A stretch of 64,000 nucleotides of DNA from Mycoplasmopsis columbina (GCF_900660685.1 NZ_LR215041.1:248001-312000); one strand, 5' to 3'; shown: positions 33,612 through 49,644, numbered from the stretch's first letter. The notes: generated by a model not told the origin, from the sequence alone. Numbers and translations are program-made.

Positions 33612-36311
33612 ATGGCTAAAAAAGTTAAAAAAAATAATGAAACTTTTAATGCAAAAAGTAGCTTAATTAAATATTCACAAATGTCTAATAATGCCCTATT
33701 TGAAACTTTTAATTCTTCATTAAAAGGAATTGCAAGTGAAGAGCAAATTCTTCACAATCGTCAAACATATGGAGAAAATAAACTAGCTAAAAAAGGAAAA
33801 GCCACACTTTTTAAAAGACTTTTCCACTCTTTTATTAATCCATTTTCTATCATTTTAATCATTTTAGCCATTGTTTCAATGATTACTGATGTCATCTTGC
33901 CTTTGGCAACTAAAAGTGGCAAACCTGACCCAATTACCATGTCAATTATTTTGATTATGGTTATTATTAGTGGTGTTTTAAATTTTGTAAATGAAAGTCG
34001 AAGTAGCGCAAGTGCGGAAAAACTAGTAAAAATGGTCCAAACTACAACTAGAGTAGAAAGAGACGGAATTTTTTATGAAATTCCACTTGAAGAAGTAGTA
34101 GCAGGTGATATTGTAATTCTAGCCGCAGGTGATATTATTCCTGCTGATATTAAAATTCTTAGTGCAAAAGATCTCTTCGTTTCACAATCATCTTTAACTG
34201 GTGAAAGTGATGCGATTGAAAAATTTGCAACTAATTTTGCGGATTCATCAGCAAACGTAACAGATTATACAAATTTAGCTTTTATGGGTTCTAATGTTGT
34301 TTCAGGTTCTGCAAAAGCAATAGTATTAAATGCCGGTAATCACACATATTTAGGTCAAATTGCGCAAAAAATTAACGAAAAACCAACAAAAACAGATTTT
34401 GAAAAAGGAATTAAATCAGTTTCATGACTCTTAATTCGTGTCATGCTTATTGTTGTACCTTTAGTTTTTATAATTACAGGATTTAGAGGCGAATTCAAAG
34501 TAGGAAAAACTTGATTAGATGCTTTTTTATTTGCTATTTCTGTGGCAGTTGGTTTAACACCAGAAATGCTACCTATGATTGTGACAAGTACTTTGGCTAA
34601 AGGTGCTTTATCAATGTCTAAAAAACAAACAATTGTTAAAAGTTTAGGTTCAATTCAAAATTTTGGAGCAATGGACATATTTTGCACTGACAAAACAGGA
34701 ACTTTAACAATGGATCAAGTTGTTTTGGAAAGACACTTGGATGTTGCTGGTCAAGAAAATAACAAAGTTTTAAAATATGGTTTTTTGAATAGTTTTTACC
34801 AAACAGGTTTAAAAAATTTGTTAGATATCTCAATTATTGAAAGAACTGAAGAACTTTCTGATGTAGATTTAACTTTGAGATCTTTAGAAGATCAATATCG
34901 TAAAATTGATGAAATACCTTTTGATTTTCAAAGAAAAAGAATGTCCGTAGTTGTTAGAAATAAAGAAACTAAAGATAGTGAATTAATTACTAAGGGTGCT
35001 GTTGAAGAAATTTTAAACATTTGTACACATATTGAATACAATGGTGAAGTTTCACAATTAAATGAAAAACAAGTTCAAAAAGTTTTAAAACATGTTGATA
35101 AATTAAATGATCAAGGCATGAGAGTTATTGCGGTTGCTAAAAAAAGTGCGAATTATAAAAATGATAAATTTGAACTTAGTGATGAAAGCGACATGATACT
35201 AATTGGTTATCTAGCCTTTCTTGATCCACCGAAAGAATCAACGGCTTCAGCTATTGAAAATTTACATAATTTAGGTGTCAATGTCAAAATTTTAACTGGT
35301 GACAATGCGCGTGTAACTAAAGCAATTTGTGCTAAAGTAGGAATTCCAGCGGATAAAATTATGCTTGGAAAAGATTTAATGGCTTTAAGTGATGAAGAAT
35401 TAGCTGAAGTAGCAAACGATTATGATATTTATGCTAAATTAAGTCCTGATCAAAAAGCCAGAATTATTAATGCATTAAGAAGCAAAGGACATGTTGTCGG
35501 TTATATGGGTGACGGAATTAATGATGCACCAGCAATGAAAGTGGCTGATGTATCAATTTCTGTTGATACCGCAGTAGACATTGCCAAAGAAACTGCAAAC
35601 ATCATCTTGCTTGAAAAAGACTTAAATGTTCTAGCAACAGGAATTGTGGAAGGACGTAAAACTTACACAAACATGAATAAGTACATTAAGATGACAGTAA
35701 GTAGTAATTTTGGAAACATTATTAGTATTCTTTTTGCATCTCTACTTCTTGGTTTTGTGCCAATGTTAGCTGTTCAAATTTTGTTCTTAAATTTAATTTC
35801 AGATATTTCCTCAGGCGCTATTCCTTGAGATCGAGTAGATAAAAACTTTATTACCAAACCACGAAAATGAAATTCAAAAAGTGTTTTACGTTTTATGCTT
35901 TGATTTGGTCCTGTTTCTTCATTAATTGATATAGCAGCTTTTTTAATTTTAAAATTCTGACTGCTTCCAAGTCTTTATCCAAACGCAAGTAGTGGAGAAT
36001 TTCAAACTTTATTTCAAACTGGTTGATTTATTCTCTCAATGTGAACACAGGCATTGGTAATTCATTTTATTCGAACCGAAAAAATTCCTTTCATTCAGTC
36101 AAAACCAACACCGATTCTATTAACTTTTACTATTTGTGCAATTACATTAGTTACGGCTGCACCTTATATTCCAGGTTTAAATGGTGCACTTAAATTAGAA
36201 GCATTAAACCCACTTTACTACGTTATGCTCTTTAGTTTACTTACCCTTTATATTACTTTGGTTTTGATTGTGAAAAAAATCTTTATTAAACGTTATAAAG
36301 AATTGCTTTAA
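33612..36311 (+). CDS. mgtA: Magnesium-translocating P-type ATPase (MgtA type)
   Basis: An 899-residue P-type ATPase importing Mg2+. Order: actuator domain with SLTGESDAI, the family IIIB signature [12 protein letters not shown] in the fourth membrane segment, phosphorylation site CTDKTGTLT with Asp360, the ATP-binding KGAVEEIL, the hinge [12 protein letters not shown] and six C-terminal membrane segments. The PEMLP motif separates it from Ca2+ pumps. It starts behind GAAGGTGA. Several TGA tryptophans break the frame in the standard code. A second, Ca2+-type P-ATPase lies at 46784. Confidence 0.93.
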
Positions 36312-36316
36312 AAAAC

Positions 36317-36357
36317 AAAAATCAGAATTAGCTTTAAAACTTTTTCTGATTTTTTTA
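36317..36357 (+). terminator. Terminator after mgtA
   Basis: AAAAATCAGAA pairs with TTCTGATTTTT, followed by a T-run. Confidence 0.85.
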
Positions 36358-36633
36358 TTTTTAATTAATTTTGAGTAAAGTGTTTAATCTTGAACATTAA
36401 AATGTGTTAAATTATATGCAAGTCACTTAATTTTAATTTCTTGTTTCTTATTATTATTTATTTATGTAACAAATGACTATCTATTATGGACAACTAATAA
36501 ATTATTTTTATTTTTTTGTTTATGTTTTTAATTTATTTGCTAAGATTAAACGGCTAACATTTTGCTAAGTTAAGATAAATTTGAATGTTTTAGCAAACAT
36601 TTGAAATTAATTTAAAAAAATTTAAAAAAATAC
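36358..36633. other. Leader region upstream of the rRNA promoter
   Basis: About 275 bases of AT-rich sequence without a credible gene. A near-direct repeat TTTGCTAAGATTAA (around 36538) and TTTTGCTAAGTTAA (around 36560) lies in the right half and could be an upstream activating or protein-binding region. Confidence 0.45.
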
Positions 36634-36660
36634 TTGACTTTTTAAAAAGTTAGTTATAAT
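36634..36660 (+). promoter_or_regulatory. rRNA operon promoter
   Basis: TTGACT (36634-36639) and TATAAT (36655-36660) with a 15-base spacer, the best canonical promoter in the window. The transcript would begin about 60 bases before mature 16S. Confidence 0.82.
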
Positions 36661-36690
36661 AGTAAAGCAAACTTTAACAAGCATTGCAAA

Positions 36691-36715
36691 AATGTTCTTT
36701 GAAAACTAGACATAT
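36691..36715 (+). promoter_or_regulatory. 16S processing stem, 5' arm, with boxA-like element
   Basis: AATGTTCTTTGAAAACTAGAC pairs with the sequence at 38371-38394 downstream of 16S, forming the RNase III processing stem. TTCTTTGAAAACT is also a boxA/antitermination-like element and recurs before 23S (38405). Confidence 0.7.
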
Positions 36716-36731
36716 AAACATGACAGTCAAT

Positions 36732-38246
<1,515 letters not shown>

Positions 38247-38576
38247 TACGGAGTACATTAAGAATTCAATTATTGGAATATGAATTCACTTTAACCTTAA
38301 ATTTAATAATTTTCGACCTAACATCATTTTATATATATCAACAGTTCATGGCTTTTTTAGGTCATAAGCATTATGTCTAGTTTTGAGAGAACATTCTCTC
38401 AATTGTTCTTTGAAAACTGAATAGTAAATTATTTTAAAATATTTACAACGACATCTAAACAAATATAAATTTTAAATTTAGTCAATTTGTTTTGATTCAT
38501 CGAGTAATCATAAAAGATTATGATTCATTGAAATGTCTTAAAATACACATCATAAAATAACCAATTAGGAACATAC
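38247..38576 (+). other. 16S-23S internal transcribed spacer without tRNA
   Basis: About 330 bases with no tRNA gene, as is usual in mollicutes. It holds the 3' arm of the 16S processing stem (38371-38394), a small GAGAGA/TCTCTC hairpin (38385-38400), and two segments that pair with sequence after 23S: 38405-38432 (boxA-like, with 41495-41520) and 38524-38548 (with 41468-41489). Confidence 0.85.
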
Positions 38577-41459
<2,883 letters not shown>

Positions 41460-41467
41460 GTTGTTAT

Positions 41468-41545
41468 GTGTATTAAGACATTTCAATGAACCATAAAATT
41501 ACTATTCAGTTTTCAAAGAATATGCACCTGAGGGTGTTTTTTTAT
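41468..41545 (+). terminator. 23S processing stem 3' arm and rRNA operon terminator
   Basis: ATTAAGACATTTCAATGAA and TTACTATTCAGTTTTCAAAG pair with two spacer segments before 23S to form the processing stem. They are followed by a short GCACC/GGTGT hairpin and seven T at 41523-41545. No 5S rRNA follows. Confidence 0.75.
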
Positions 41546-41744
41546 TACTTTTTTTCAAAAAAATGAAATTTATTTTTTTAAATTATTGCATTTTTTAGCA
41601 ATTAATGCTTTTTAGTAACTTTTTTCAGATTAAAAAGCAGTTTTTATCAGCTTAAAAAAAGTCGGCTTTCTTTTTTTATTTTTTAAAAAAGAATAAAATC
41701 AAAATGTAAAAATAAAATTTATTTTTTTACAGAAAAGAGAAAAA
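41546..41744. other. AT-rich gap before the cysteine peptidase gene
   Basis: 200 bases of T- and A-runs with no gene. AAAAAGCAG...CTTTTTT-type weak hairpins around 41630-41675 may be a second terminator. A RBS-like AGAAAAGAGA precedes the next ATG. Confidence 0.5.
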
Positions 41745-42887
41745 ATGAAAAAAAGATTTTTTTTCATAGCATCAAGCTCTATATTATTGCCTATTGCTTT
41801 TTCTATAAGTGCATCAGCGAAAATAAATCAAGAATTTTCAAATGAAATTCGAGAATTTATTAAACATGAAATAGAAAAAGAAGAAAACCTAAATTTAGAT
41901 AATATTATTCTTAAAAAACTTAAAACAGTTAGTGACAAAGAACTGATTTTAGTCCAAAAAGAAAATAACAAAGGTTTATATATTTTTGATCCAATATCAA
42001 AAGTGTTTCTTGAAAAAACTCCGTTAGTTGAAGTTGACACAAATTTTGACGAACTATATTATTTTGGTCCATTTCAATATTACAAAAAAATAAATAATGA
42101 ATTTATTCATTTAATTACCTATCAAAAAATAAAAAATATTAATAATTTTCAATATTTAAAAAAGGAATTTGATAATTTATTAAATGAAATAAGAGAACAT
42201 TCTTTAATAGAAAATAATGTTAATCGAGAAAATATTGGTTTAAGATATTATAATGACAATGGATCAGGAAGAAGATTAAAAAATACATATAAATTTGGCT
42301 CATCAAAAATAAAAAATGAAACTTTAATAAATGGCTTTGAAATTCTTCAAAAAGCAAAATTTCCAAGAAATATTTATGGTACTTGTACTTACACAGTCAC
42401 AACCTTAATGTTATATTGATGGCATGTAAAAACATGAGGAAAATTTAATTTAATTGATAAAAAGTTTTTAAATGAAAAAAATGAATTAATAACTACTAGT
42501 TATACTTTACAAGATGAATTGCTAAAAATTGGTAAATCTCTTGGTTATGGAAATGGTTTATGACCTCATCAATTGACTAAAATATTTTATAAATATTTAA
42601 AAGATAGAAATTTATTTTATAAATCATATGCAAAATGAGAACCTGAAACAAAATGATTAGATTTTTATATTGATTATGGAATGCCTGTTTTAGCATCAGG
42701 TTCATTTTTCCTTAATCCAATTAAAGAAGGTGAAACAGAGGATAAAGATCAAGGAGAAAAAGGTTTGCATTCTGTATTAATTTATGGATATAATAATAAA
42801 CATTTAATTGCTCATTACGGTTGATTAAATCATGAAAAAACATATATATTACCGGAATTATTAATGGAAACATGCATTTTGAAATAA
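41745..42887 (+). CDS. Secreted papain-like cysteine peptidase (putative)
   Basis: A 380-residue protein with an N-terminal signal peptide (MKKRFFFIASSSILLPIAFSISASA) and no lipobox cysteine. The C-terminal half has the layout of mycoplasma putative cysteine peptidases: nucleophile Cys214 in YGTCTYTVTTLMLYW, base His342 in GLHSVLIYGYN, and an Asn at about 350, ending HYGW. The N-terminal part (residues 26-150) could be a propeptide or a substrate-binding domain. It probably acts at the cell surface or is exported. Two small paralogous membrane proteins follow on the same strand, 21 bases downstream. Target unknown. Confidence 0.75.
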
Positions 42888-42908
42888 AAAATATTAAACA
42901 TCGTTAAA

Positions 42909-43457
42909 ATGAAAAAAACAAAAATTATTAAAAACATCATATATGCATTGTTAAATATTCTTTTAGTAATATCATTTGTTTTTATACTATTGCCTGATCA
43001 ATTTGTTGATTATCATTCTGCACCAGGAGAACCTTTTATTACTCCCTCTTATTATTCATTTATTTTTTATACTATTGATAGAACAGTTAAAACATATATC
43101 AATGTCACAATTATTTTAGTTTTCTTTTATACTTTTATATCTTGAATTATTTTTTATGTTGTTTTAAGAATTATTAATAAAAAAAATAATCCTATCTTGA
43201 AATTAGTAGAAAATATTATTAGTATTGCTTTCATTATTGCATTAATTGTAATAATGAAACATGAAAGTAATGACGATAACATCATCACTGAATTAGGATA
43301 TAACACTTATGAAATCATAAGCTGGACAATTGGATTATTTATGTTAAAAAACATCTGTGAAATAGTTGGTTACGTTTTATCTAGAACAAAATGAAATTAC
43401 AAATTATTTATTAAACAAACGTTTAAAAATTATAAAGAAGAGGTTAAAACAAATTAA
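42909..43457 (+). CDS. Small four-TM membrane protein, paralogue A
   Basis: A 182-residue protein with about four hydrophobic segments (residues about 10-28, 58-85, 97-117, 138-158). It shares with the next gene the start pattern of a basic N terminus followed by ISFVFILLPDQFV and then PGEPFITPSYYSF. No known motif. It starts 21 bases after the cysteine peptidase gene without a terminator between, so the three genes may be one unit; the RBS is weak. Function unknown; immunity or anchoring for the peptidase is only a guess. Confidence 0.7.
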
Positions 43458-43492
43458 AAAGCAAATGAATATTTCTCTAGAAAAGAGTAAAA

Positions 43493-44020
43493 ATGAAAAA
43501 AATTAAATTATCAATTTCTATATTTTTAAATCTAATCTTGATTATTTCTTTTGTATTAATTTTATTGCCTAATCAATTCGTCGCTTTTAATACTAAACCA
43601 GGAGAAACCTCCTACATAGCACCTACTTATTACGCTTTTACATCACACTTTATTAATTCAGATCATAATACTTGAATAAATACATCTCTAACATTATCAT
43701 TTTTATACATTTTTTTAATTTGAATAATTTCACACTTTGTTCTTGAATTAACTAATTTGTATTTTAGAAAATTAAAATCTGAAAATTTATTGAAAATTAA
43801 TAAATATTTTCAATATTCAAGTAGAATAATTTTCTCTATTGTTTTAATTATTCTAGGAATCTTTGGATTAAATTGAAACCACTGAACTAATATAGGGAAA
43901 ATAACCTATATATTTATGATATTTACTTCTTTTATCTTCATAATTAATAATATTTATGAATTAACATATCTCACTTATTTAAAGGCAAAAGCAATTAATT
44001 TCAAACAAGTAATAAATTAG
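43493..44020 (+). CDS. Small four-TM membrane protein, paralogue B
   Basis: A 175-residue protein, homologous to its upstream neighbour over the full length (ISFVLILLPNQFV, then PGETSYIAPTYYAF), with about four membrane segments. Tandem duplication is evident. An in-frame TGA at residue 61 is Trp. A clear terminator follows at 44027-44052. Not recognised as any named family. Confidence 0.7.
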
Positions 44021-44026
44021 AAAACA

Positions 44027-44052
44027 AGGTACAAATTATTTGTACTTTTTTT
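44027..44052 (+). terminator. Rho-independent terminator
   Basis: GTACAAA-TTA-TTTGTAC stem followed by seven T, right after paralogue B. Confidence 0.88.
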
Positions 44053-44390
44053 ATTTTTAAAATAATGAAAATGAAAAATTTCGTTTTTAATCTTAAAAGA
44101 AAAAAGAATTATATTGATTATTTATATTTGTAAATTAAAAAATAAAAATAAATATTAATATTTAAATCCTTAAAACCTTATAAATAAGTTGTAAAAGCAA
44201 ATTTAATATAAATTTACTGACATAAAATTTTAATCGTAAATTAATAGAATATGTTTAATTCAGCATCAGAAAAATTAAAATATGTTAATAAACTTTAACA
44301 AAATTTATAGCACAATAATAATGAAAATACCAGAAAATATATTATTTTTAATTACTTAAGTAAGTAATTAACTTAATGTAAAATAAAACT
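44053..44390. other. Intergenic region with palindrome and promoter of the cupin gene
   Basis: About 340 bases, very AT-rich. The perfect palindrome TTACTTAAGTAA (44352-44363) sits where an operator for the next promoter would be. TAAAAT (44379-44384) is a -10 box only 6 bases before the next ATG. No gene seen in the remainder. Confidence 0.5.
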
Positions 44391-44747
44391 ATGAATAGAG
44401 AACAGAATGTTTTTAACAAAATAAAAAATATTTTTTCTTTTAGGTGAAGAGAACTAAATAAAAATAAAGAAATTTTTCAAAATGTTTGTCAAAATTCTAA
44501 ATTTAAAGCAGAATTAATTTATTCGAATAGTATTTCATCCGATTGACTCACTAATCATGATTATGAATATGTATTTTTGTTAAAAGGCAAAGCATATTTA
44601 AGCGATATGAATAATAATTTGATTTTAATGAAAAAAGGCGATATTTTAGCCATTAAAAAGTCAGGACAACATAAAATTATTAAAACTAGTCGAAAAACTA
44701 TTTGATTGGCTATACATTTTCAAAATAAAGGGGAGATTTATGAATAA
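44391..44747 (+). CDS. Cupin-domain protein
   Basis: A 118-residue single-domain cupin: HDYEYVFLLKGKAYL gives the first barrel motif, and LMKKGDILAIKKSGQHKIIKTS the second. Metal ligands are incomplete (one His in the second motif). The end TIWLAIHF matches small stand-alone cupins. Function is unknown. No ribosome binding site: the ATG stands 6 bases after a TAAAAT box, so leaderless translation is likely. Its stop overlaps the start of the nuclease lipoprotein by 8 bases, so the two are coupled. A Trp TGA near the start hides the gene from the standard code. Confidence 0.72.
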
Positions 44748-46482
44748 AAACCAGAAAATAAAATGATTGTTAACTGCCTCAACTCTAACCTTACCTTTAA
44801 TTTCTGTAGCTTGTACTAAAAACACAGATAATCAATCACAACCAATAAATAAAACTAATGATGAAGAATTGTTATTACAAGAATTAAATAGTGAAGTTGA
44901 AAATAGTCAATTAGAATTTAACGAAACAGCTACACAAGAAGAAAAGAATAATTTTGTTAAAACACCAAATGACTTTCGCTCATTAATTAAAAAGAGAAGA
45001 AAATTTAAAAATACTAAATTTAAACTTCTAATTAAATCAATATTTTTAGAGAATGATCAAGTTATAGTTGAATTTTCAATTCAGGATAAAGAAACACAAA
45101 AAGAAAGCAAAATTTTGAAAAAAGTTTTTTCAAGCAATGACTTTTTTGAAAAATTTAATAATAAAAATCTTTCAATTCAATCTATAGAAAAAGAAAAAAA
45201 AGAAGAAGAACCTGACAATAAAAAAAATAATGAAACAACTTCTCTATTAGAAGAAGAAAAAAAAGATACTCATTCAGAACCTCCAAAAAATAATCCCGAA
45301 GATCCAAAAAATACTGATTCACAACCTTCTGATCCTGCAAATCCATCAAATAAAGAAAAAGAAGAACCAAAAAATACCAATTCTCCTTCTGAGTCTATAA
45401 ATGGCTCAAGTGAGGAAAAAGAAGATGAAAATTCTGATAAAAAAGATGGAACAACCGAAAATACAAATGAAGAAAAAAATTTAGAACAAATTAGATTAGG
45501 TTTATGAAACACTTATAAATTTTCTTTAACCGAAAAAAACTATGAAAAAGTCAAAAACATCAAAATCAAAGCGTTAAGTAAAATTATTAATTATTTAAAT
45601 ATCGATGTTCAAGGAATAGTAGAATTATTTAATCCAGAAGCTTTAATTGAATTGGTTAAAGAGCTAAATACATTGAATACTGAAGCAAATTGAAAATATG
45701 TTATTAGCGATTATGATAAAGGTGGTAAAAATGTTCTATTAGAGTCAAATAGTAAGCAACATGAATTATCAGGATTTATCTATAAAGCAAGTAAATTAGA
45801 CGCAATTGCTTTTGATAATAACTTAATAGGGACTTCATATGATAATTCGAATTATAAACCACATTTTAATTCAGATTCAAATCTAGGTTTTGTTAGACCT
45901 CCTTTTGGAGTTAAATTTAAAACTAAAGGAAGCGAAAAAAATGATTTCACCTTTGTTATAGGTCATTTTGACTCACCAGGAGTTAGCAAAGAAAATCAAG
46001 AAGTTTCTCATAAAAAACAAGGAACACAAGAATTAGATGAAGCATGGAATTTAAATGCGGCCATGAATTGATATGACCATATTGATGGAAATAACAATGA
46101 ATTGATTTTCATGGGTGATACAAACATTAAAAAAAATAATGAAGCTTTAGCTTTTGAACCACTTTTAGTTCAAAATAATTACAAGTCACTATTGAAGGAA
46201 GATAATCCAACTTCAATTGGAAGAAATTTTAATTATAGTGAACCTTATGACAAAATCTTCTATAAAGGTGATTTAGAAGTTACTAATAGTGATAAATATG
46301 ATCTTCTAGCTTTTCCAGAATCAGGACTTTGAGAAAATATTTCTTCATTTCAAGAATGAAAAAATTTCCTTCAAAAAAATGATTATGATTACAAAACTGA
46401 GACAAGTTATATTTCTAGCGTTATAAGTGATCATGCTCCAATTTATACAGACTTGCTATTAAACAAAGCAGATTTAACATAA
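44740..46482 (+). CDS. Surface nuclease lipoprotein (endonuclease/exonuclease/phosphatase fold, MnuA-like)
   Basis: A 580-residue lipoprotein. The signal peptide ends in the lipobox ISVAC with Cys25 as the lipid anchor. Residues about 150-245 are a disordered Pro/Glu/Asn/Lys linker. From residue about 248 a DNase I-like domain follows: GLWNTYK (Trp256-Asn257), the catalytic Glu in IVELFNPEAL, FVIGHFDSP, LIFMGDTN and the C-terminal ISDHAPIY with the catalytic Asp-His. Mycoplasma membrane nucleases of this fold degrade host DNA to supply nucleotides, which fits the many salvage genes in this window. Good RBS (AAGGGGAG). Coupled to the upstream cupin gene. A terminator follows. Confidence 0.85.
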
Positions 46483-46487
46483 TTTAT

Positions 46488-46532
46488 AAAAAAACAGCAA
46501 ATTATTTATTAATTATGATTTGTTGTTTTTTC
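46488..46532 (+). terminator. Terminator after the nuclease gene
   Basis: AAAAAACAGCAAAT pairs imperfectly with ATTTGTTGTTTTTT across an 18-base loop region; a T-run follows. Confidence 0.7.
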
Positions 46533-46593
46533 TAAATTTTTTTCTGTTTTTTTACTTCTCTTTTAAACTCTTTGTATATAATAAGAAAACTGT

Positions 46594-46684
46594 GGAACAG
46601 TACTCAAGAGGCTGAAGAGGCGGTCCTGCTAAGACTGTAGGGGAGGCAACTCCCGCGGAGGTTCAAATCCTCTCTGTTCCGCCA
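46594..46684 (+). tRNA. tRNA-Ser (anticodon GCT)
   Basis: A 91-base class II tRNA. Acceptor GGAACAG pairs with CTGTTCC, the anticodon stem CGGTC/GACTG encloses loop CTGCTAA (anticodon GCT), the variable arm is long, and CCA is encoded. A TATAAT box at 46577-46582 lies 11 bases upstream, so it is an independent transcription unit. Confidence 0.93.
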
Positions 46685-46783
46685 TTTTTTTATATCTTTT
46701 TTGCCTCTTGTGTATATACTTTATAATTACAATTATTTATTTTAAATAATTATTTTAATTAAAGTTAATAAAGAAAGGATTTT

Positions 46784-49489
46784 ATGACAAATCTAGAAAC
46801 TGGTTTAAACGACTTAGAAGTAAAAGAGCAGTTAGAAAAATTTGGCTCAAATACTTTAGTTAAAACTAAAAAAATTAATCCATTTGTTGCTTTTATTAAG
46901 CAGTTTATAGATCCAATGGTTATTTTATTAATTATTGCTGCTTTAATTAGTTTAGGTTTAGCTATTTATGAACATGTTAGTGGACATAATGAGAGAAGTG
47001 AAATTATCGTTTCTTATGTTGAACCTGGAATTATTTTTCTAGTAATTTTCTTAAACAGTATGCTTGGCGCTTATCAAGAAGTTAAAAGTGATCAAGCGGT
47101 GAGAGCTTTAGCTAAAATGAATGAAACTTTTGCCACTGTTAAAAGAAATGGCAAAATTCAATTAATTCCCGCAGCAGAATTAGTGGTTGGTGATGTTTTA
47201 ATTTTAAATGCTGGAGATGTAATAAGTGCTGATGCAAGATTAGTTGAAGCTTATAACTTAAAAGTAGTTGAAGCTTCTCTAACGGGTGAATCATTAGCCA
47301 TTGATAAAATTGCTAATTGGGAAAAAACCAAAGATGCAACTCTAGCTAATAACTCACACTTAATTTTTTCAGGCACACACGTAACAAATGGTAAAGCAAT
47401 TGCCATTGTTGAAGCCGTGGGTGAAAAAACCGAAATTGGCAAAATTAATTCAATGATTCAAGAGCAAGATAAGAGTTTAACTCCACTGCAAATTAAATTA
47501 AATAAATTGAGCAAAATTTTTGGTTTTGCCGGAGTAATTCTACTTTTCGTAAGTTTTATTATTCAAATTGTTTTAAGCAATGTTGTTTCAGGTATTTGAA
47601 ATGAGGCTGATGTTTATACAAGCGCACTTGTTACAGCTATTTCCTTAGCTGTTGCGGCTATTCCAGAAGGTTTAATTACCTTTACAACTGTACTTTTAAG
47701 TATTGGTGTAGCCAAAATGTCAAAACAAAAAGGATTGGTGAAAAATCTTCTAGCTGTTGAAACTTTAGGTTCAGTTTCAATTATTTGTAGTGATAAAACT
47801 GGAACTTTAACTGAAAATAAAATGACTGTGGTTGATGGTTTTGTCAATGGCAAAACCTTTAGTCATACAACTGTTTCTAATGATAGTGATTATGCTTCTT
47901 TAGCAAGATATTTAACTTTATGTAATGATGCTTCAATTCATTTTAATCAAACCACAAACACATTTGAAGAAGTTGGTGATCCAACTGAAACAGGTTTATT
48001 AAGATTTGCTTATGGTTATGGCATCAAAAAAGAAGAATTATTAAAAACTACTCCACACTTAAGCGCCTTACCTTTTGATAGTGATCGGAAAATGATGTCA
48101 GTTTTAATTAAAGAAAATGGGCAAAATTTAATGATTACTAAAGGTGCGCCAGATGTTATTTTAAATAGATGTCTAAATGTTAAACGTGATGAAATTGAGC
48201 TAATTAATAGTCAATTTGCAAATAATAGTTATCGTGTTTTAGCTGTTGCTAAAAAGGTAGTTAATAAAGAAGTTTTAGACTTTAATGACGAAAATGATTT
48301 AGAATTTGTTGGTTTAATTGCAATGATTGATCCACCAAGAGCTAATGTTGCACAAAGTATTGCGCAGGCACAAAGAGCAGGCGTAAAAACTGTGATGATT
48401 ACTGGAGATCACTTGCACACAGCAAAAGCTATTGCCACAAATTTAGGAATCTACCAAAATGATGATTTAGCAATTACTGGTGAAGACTTAGCGGCCATGA
48501 GTGATGAAGAATTAAATGCTAAAGTTACACATATTTCTGTTTATGCTAGAGTTAATCCAAGTGACAAATTAAGAATTGTTAAAGCTTGACAAGCACATGA
48601 AAAAGTTGTTGCTATGACAGGGGATGGTGTTAATGATGCGCCTGCTTTAAAAGCTAGTGATATTGGTTGTGCCATGGGAATAACTGGAACAGATGTTTCT
48701 AAACAAGCAGCTGATTTAATTTTAGTTGATGATAACTTTAATACAATTGTTAACTCAATTAAAAATGGGCGTAAAATCTATGACAAAATTAAAATTGTGA
48801 TTTTAAACTTACTTGTTTCTTCTTTAACTGAAGTCTTAGTGATGTTAATTGGAATGATTGCCTTTTTCCTTGCCTTTAGAAATCACATTGGCAGCGAAGG
48901 TTTTTACATCTTTAGTGCTTCACAATTACTATGAATTAATCTTTTAACACATGGCTTGCCAGCTATTGCTTTAGGATTAATTGAAAACGATACTGATGTA
49001 ATGAGCAGAAAACCTTATGCCAAAGGCGAAAGTATTTTTGCAAGAGGAATGGGTTGAAATTTACTTGCTCAATCCCTAATTCTTTCACTCCTTACTTTAA
49101 TTGCTTATAGTTTAGGCGGTTTATACGCTGCTAAAAATGGTTTAAGTGGTTTAGATTTCTTACAAACTGCTTCAACTGCTGCCTTTTTAACTTTAGGAAT
49201 TGGCGCTTCATTGAATGGAATTAATTTAATGAGTCATAAAACTATTTTCAATCTTAAAAATAGTTTTAAATACTGAATTGTAATTTTAGCTGTTACTGTT
49301 TCAGTAACTTTAATCTTAATTGTAGTTTTAATTCCAGATCTTTCAAATGTCTTTAGAATGGTGGGTAATGTTTATATACAAGCACCAATGGTTCTGGCAA
49401 TTGGAATTCCTTTAGGTTTAGGTTTAACACTTTATAATGAAGGATTTAAATTATTTACTTTTCTTAAAAATAAGTATAAAAAAGCTTAA
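46784..49489 (+). CDS. Cation P-type ATPase, Ca2+-transporting type
   Basis: A 901-residue P-type ATPase of subfamily II. It has the actuator motif SLTGESLAI, the membrane-segment-4 calcium signature AAIPEGL, the phosphorylation site CSDKTGTLT with Asp337, the nucleotide-binding [10 protein letters not shown], the hinge [12 protein letters not shown] and six C-terminal membrane segments. PEGL and the overall layout indicate Ca2+ export (SERCA/PMCA-like), in contrast to the MgtA-type pump at 33612. ATG 46784 follows AAAGGA. Several TGA tryptophans. A terminator follows. Confidence 0.92.
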
Positions 49490-49502
49490 TTAGCAAAATA
49501 AA

Positions 49503-49529
49503 TGAAATGCGACATTTCGCATTTTTTTA
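49503..49529 (+). terminator. Rho-independent terminator
   Basis: AAATGCGA-CATT-TCGCATTT stem followed by a T-run. Confidence 0.88.
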
Positions 49530-49644
49530 TATTTTTAAAACCAAAAAATTTTTAAAACCAAAAAAGAAATAATAGTAAAATTCTATTATATTAATAATCA
49601 TTAATATAAATTGAATTTTGAACAATGACTAGGAGATAAATAAA

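Noticed and set aside
33612-36311. MgtA-type ATPase as a Ca2+ pump like the one at 46784
   Set aside because: Membrane segment 4 reads PEMLP, the Mg2+ transporter signature, not PEGLP.
38247-38576. tRNA-Ile or tRNA-Ala genes in the 16S-23S spacer
   Set aside because: No cloverleaf or T-loop consensus in the spacer.
44053-44390. A small gene in the 44.1-44.4 kb gap
   Set aside because: No frame longer than a few dozen codons with a start site; composition is intergenic.
45166-45460. Low-complexity A-rich tract in the nuclease lipoprotein as a phase-variable repeat
   Set aside because: The linker is Pro/Glu/Lys rich but has no exact tandem unit or long homopolymer; looks like an ordinary disordered lipoprotein spacer.
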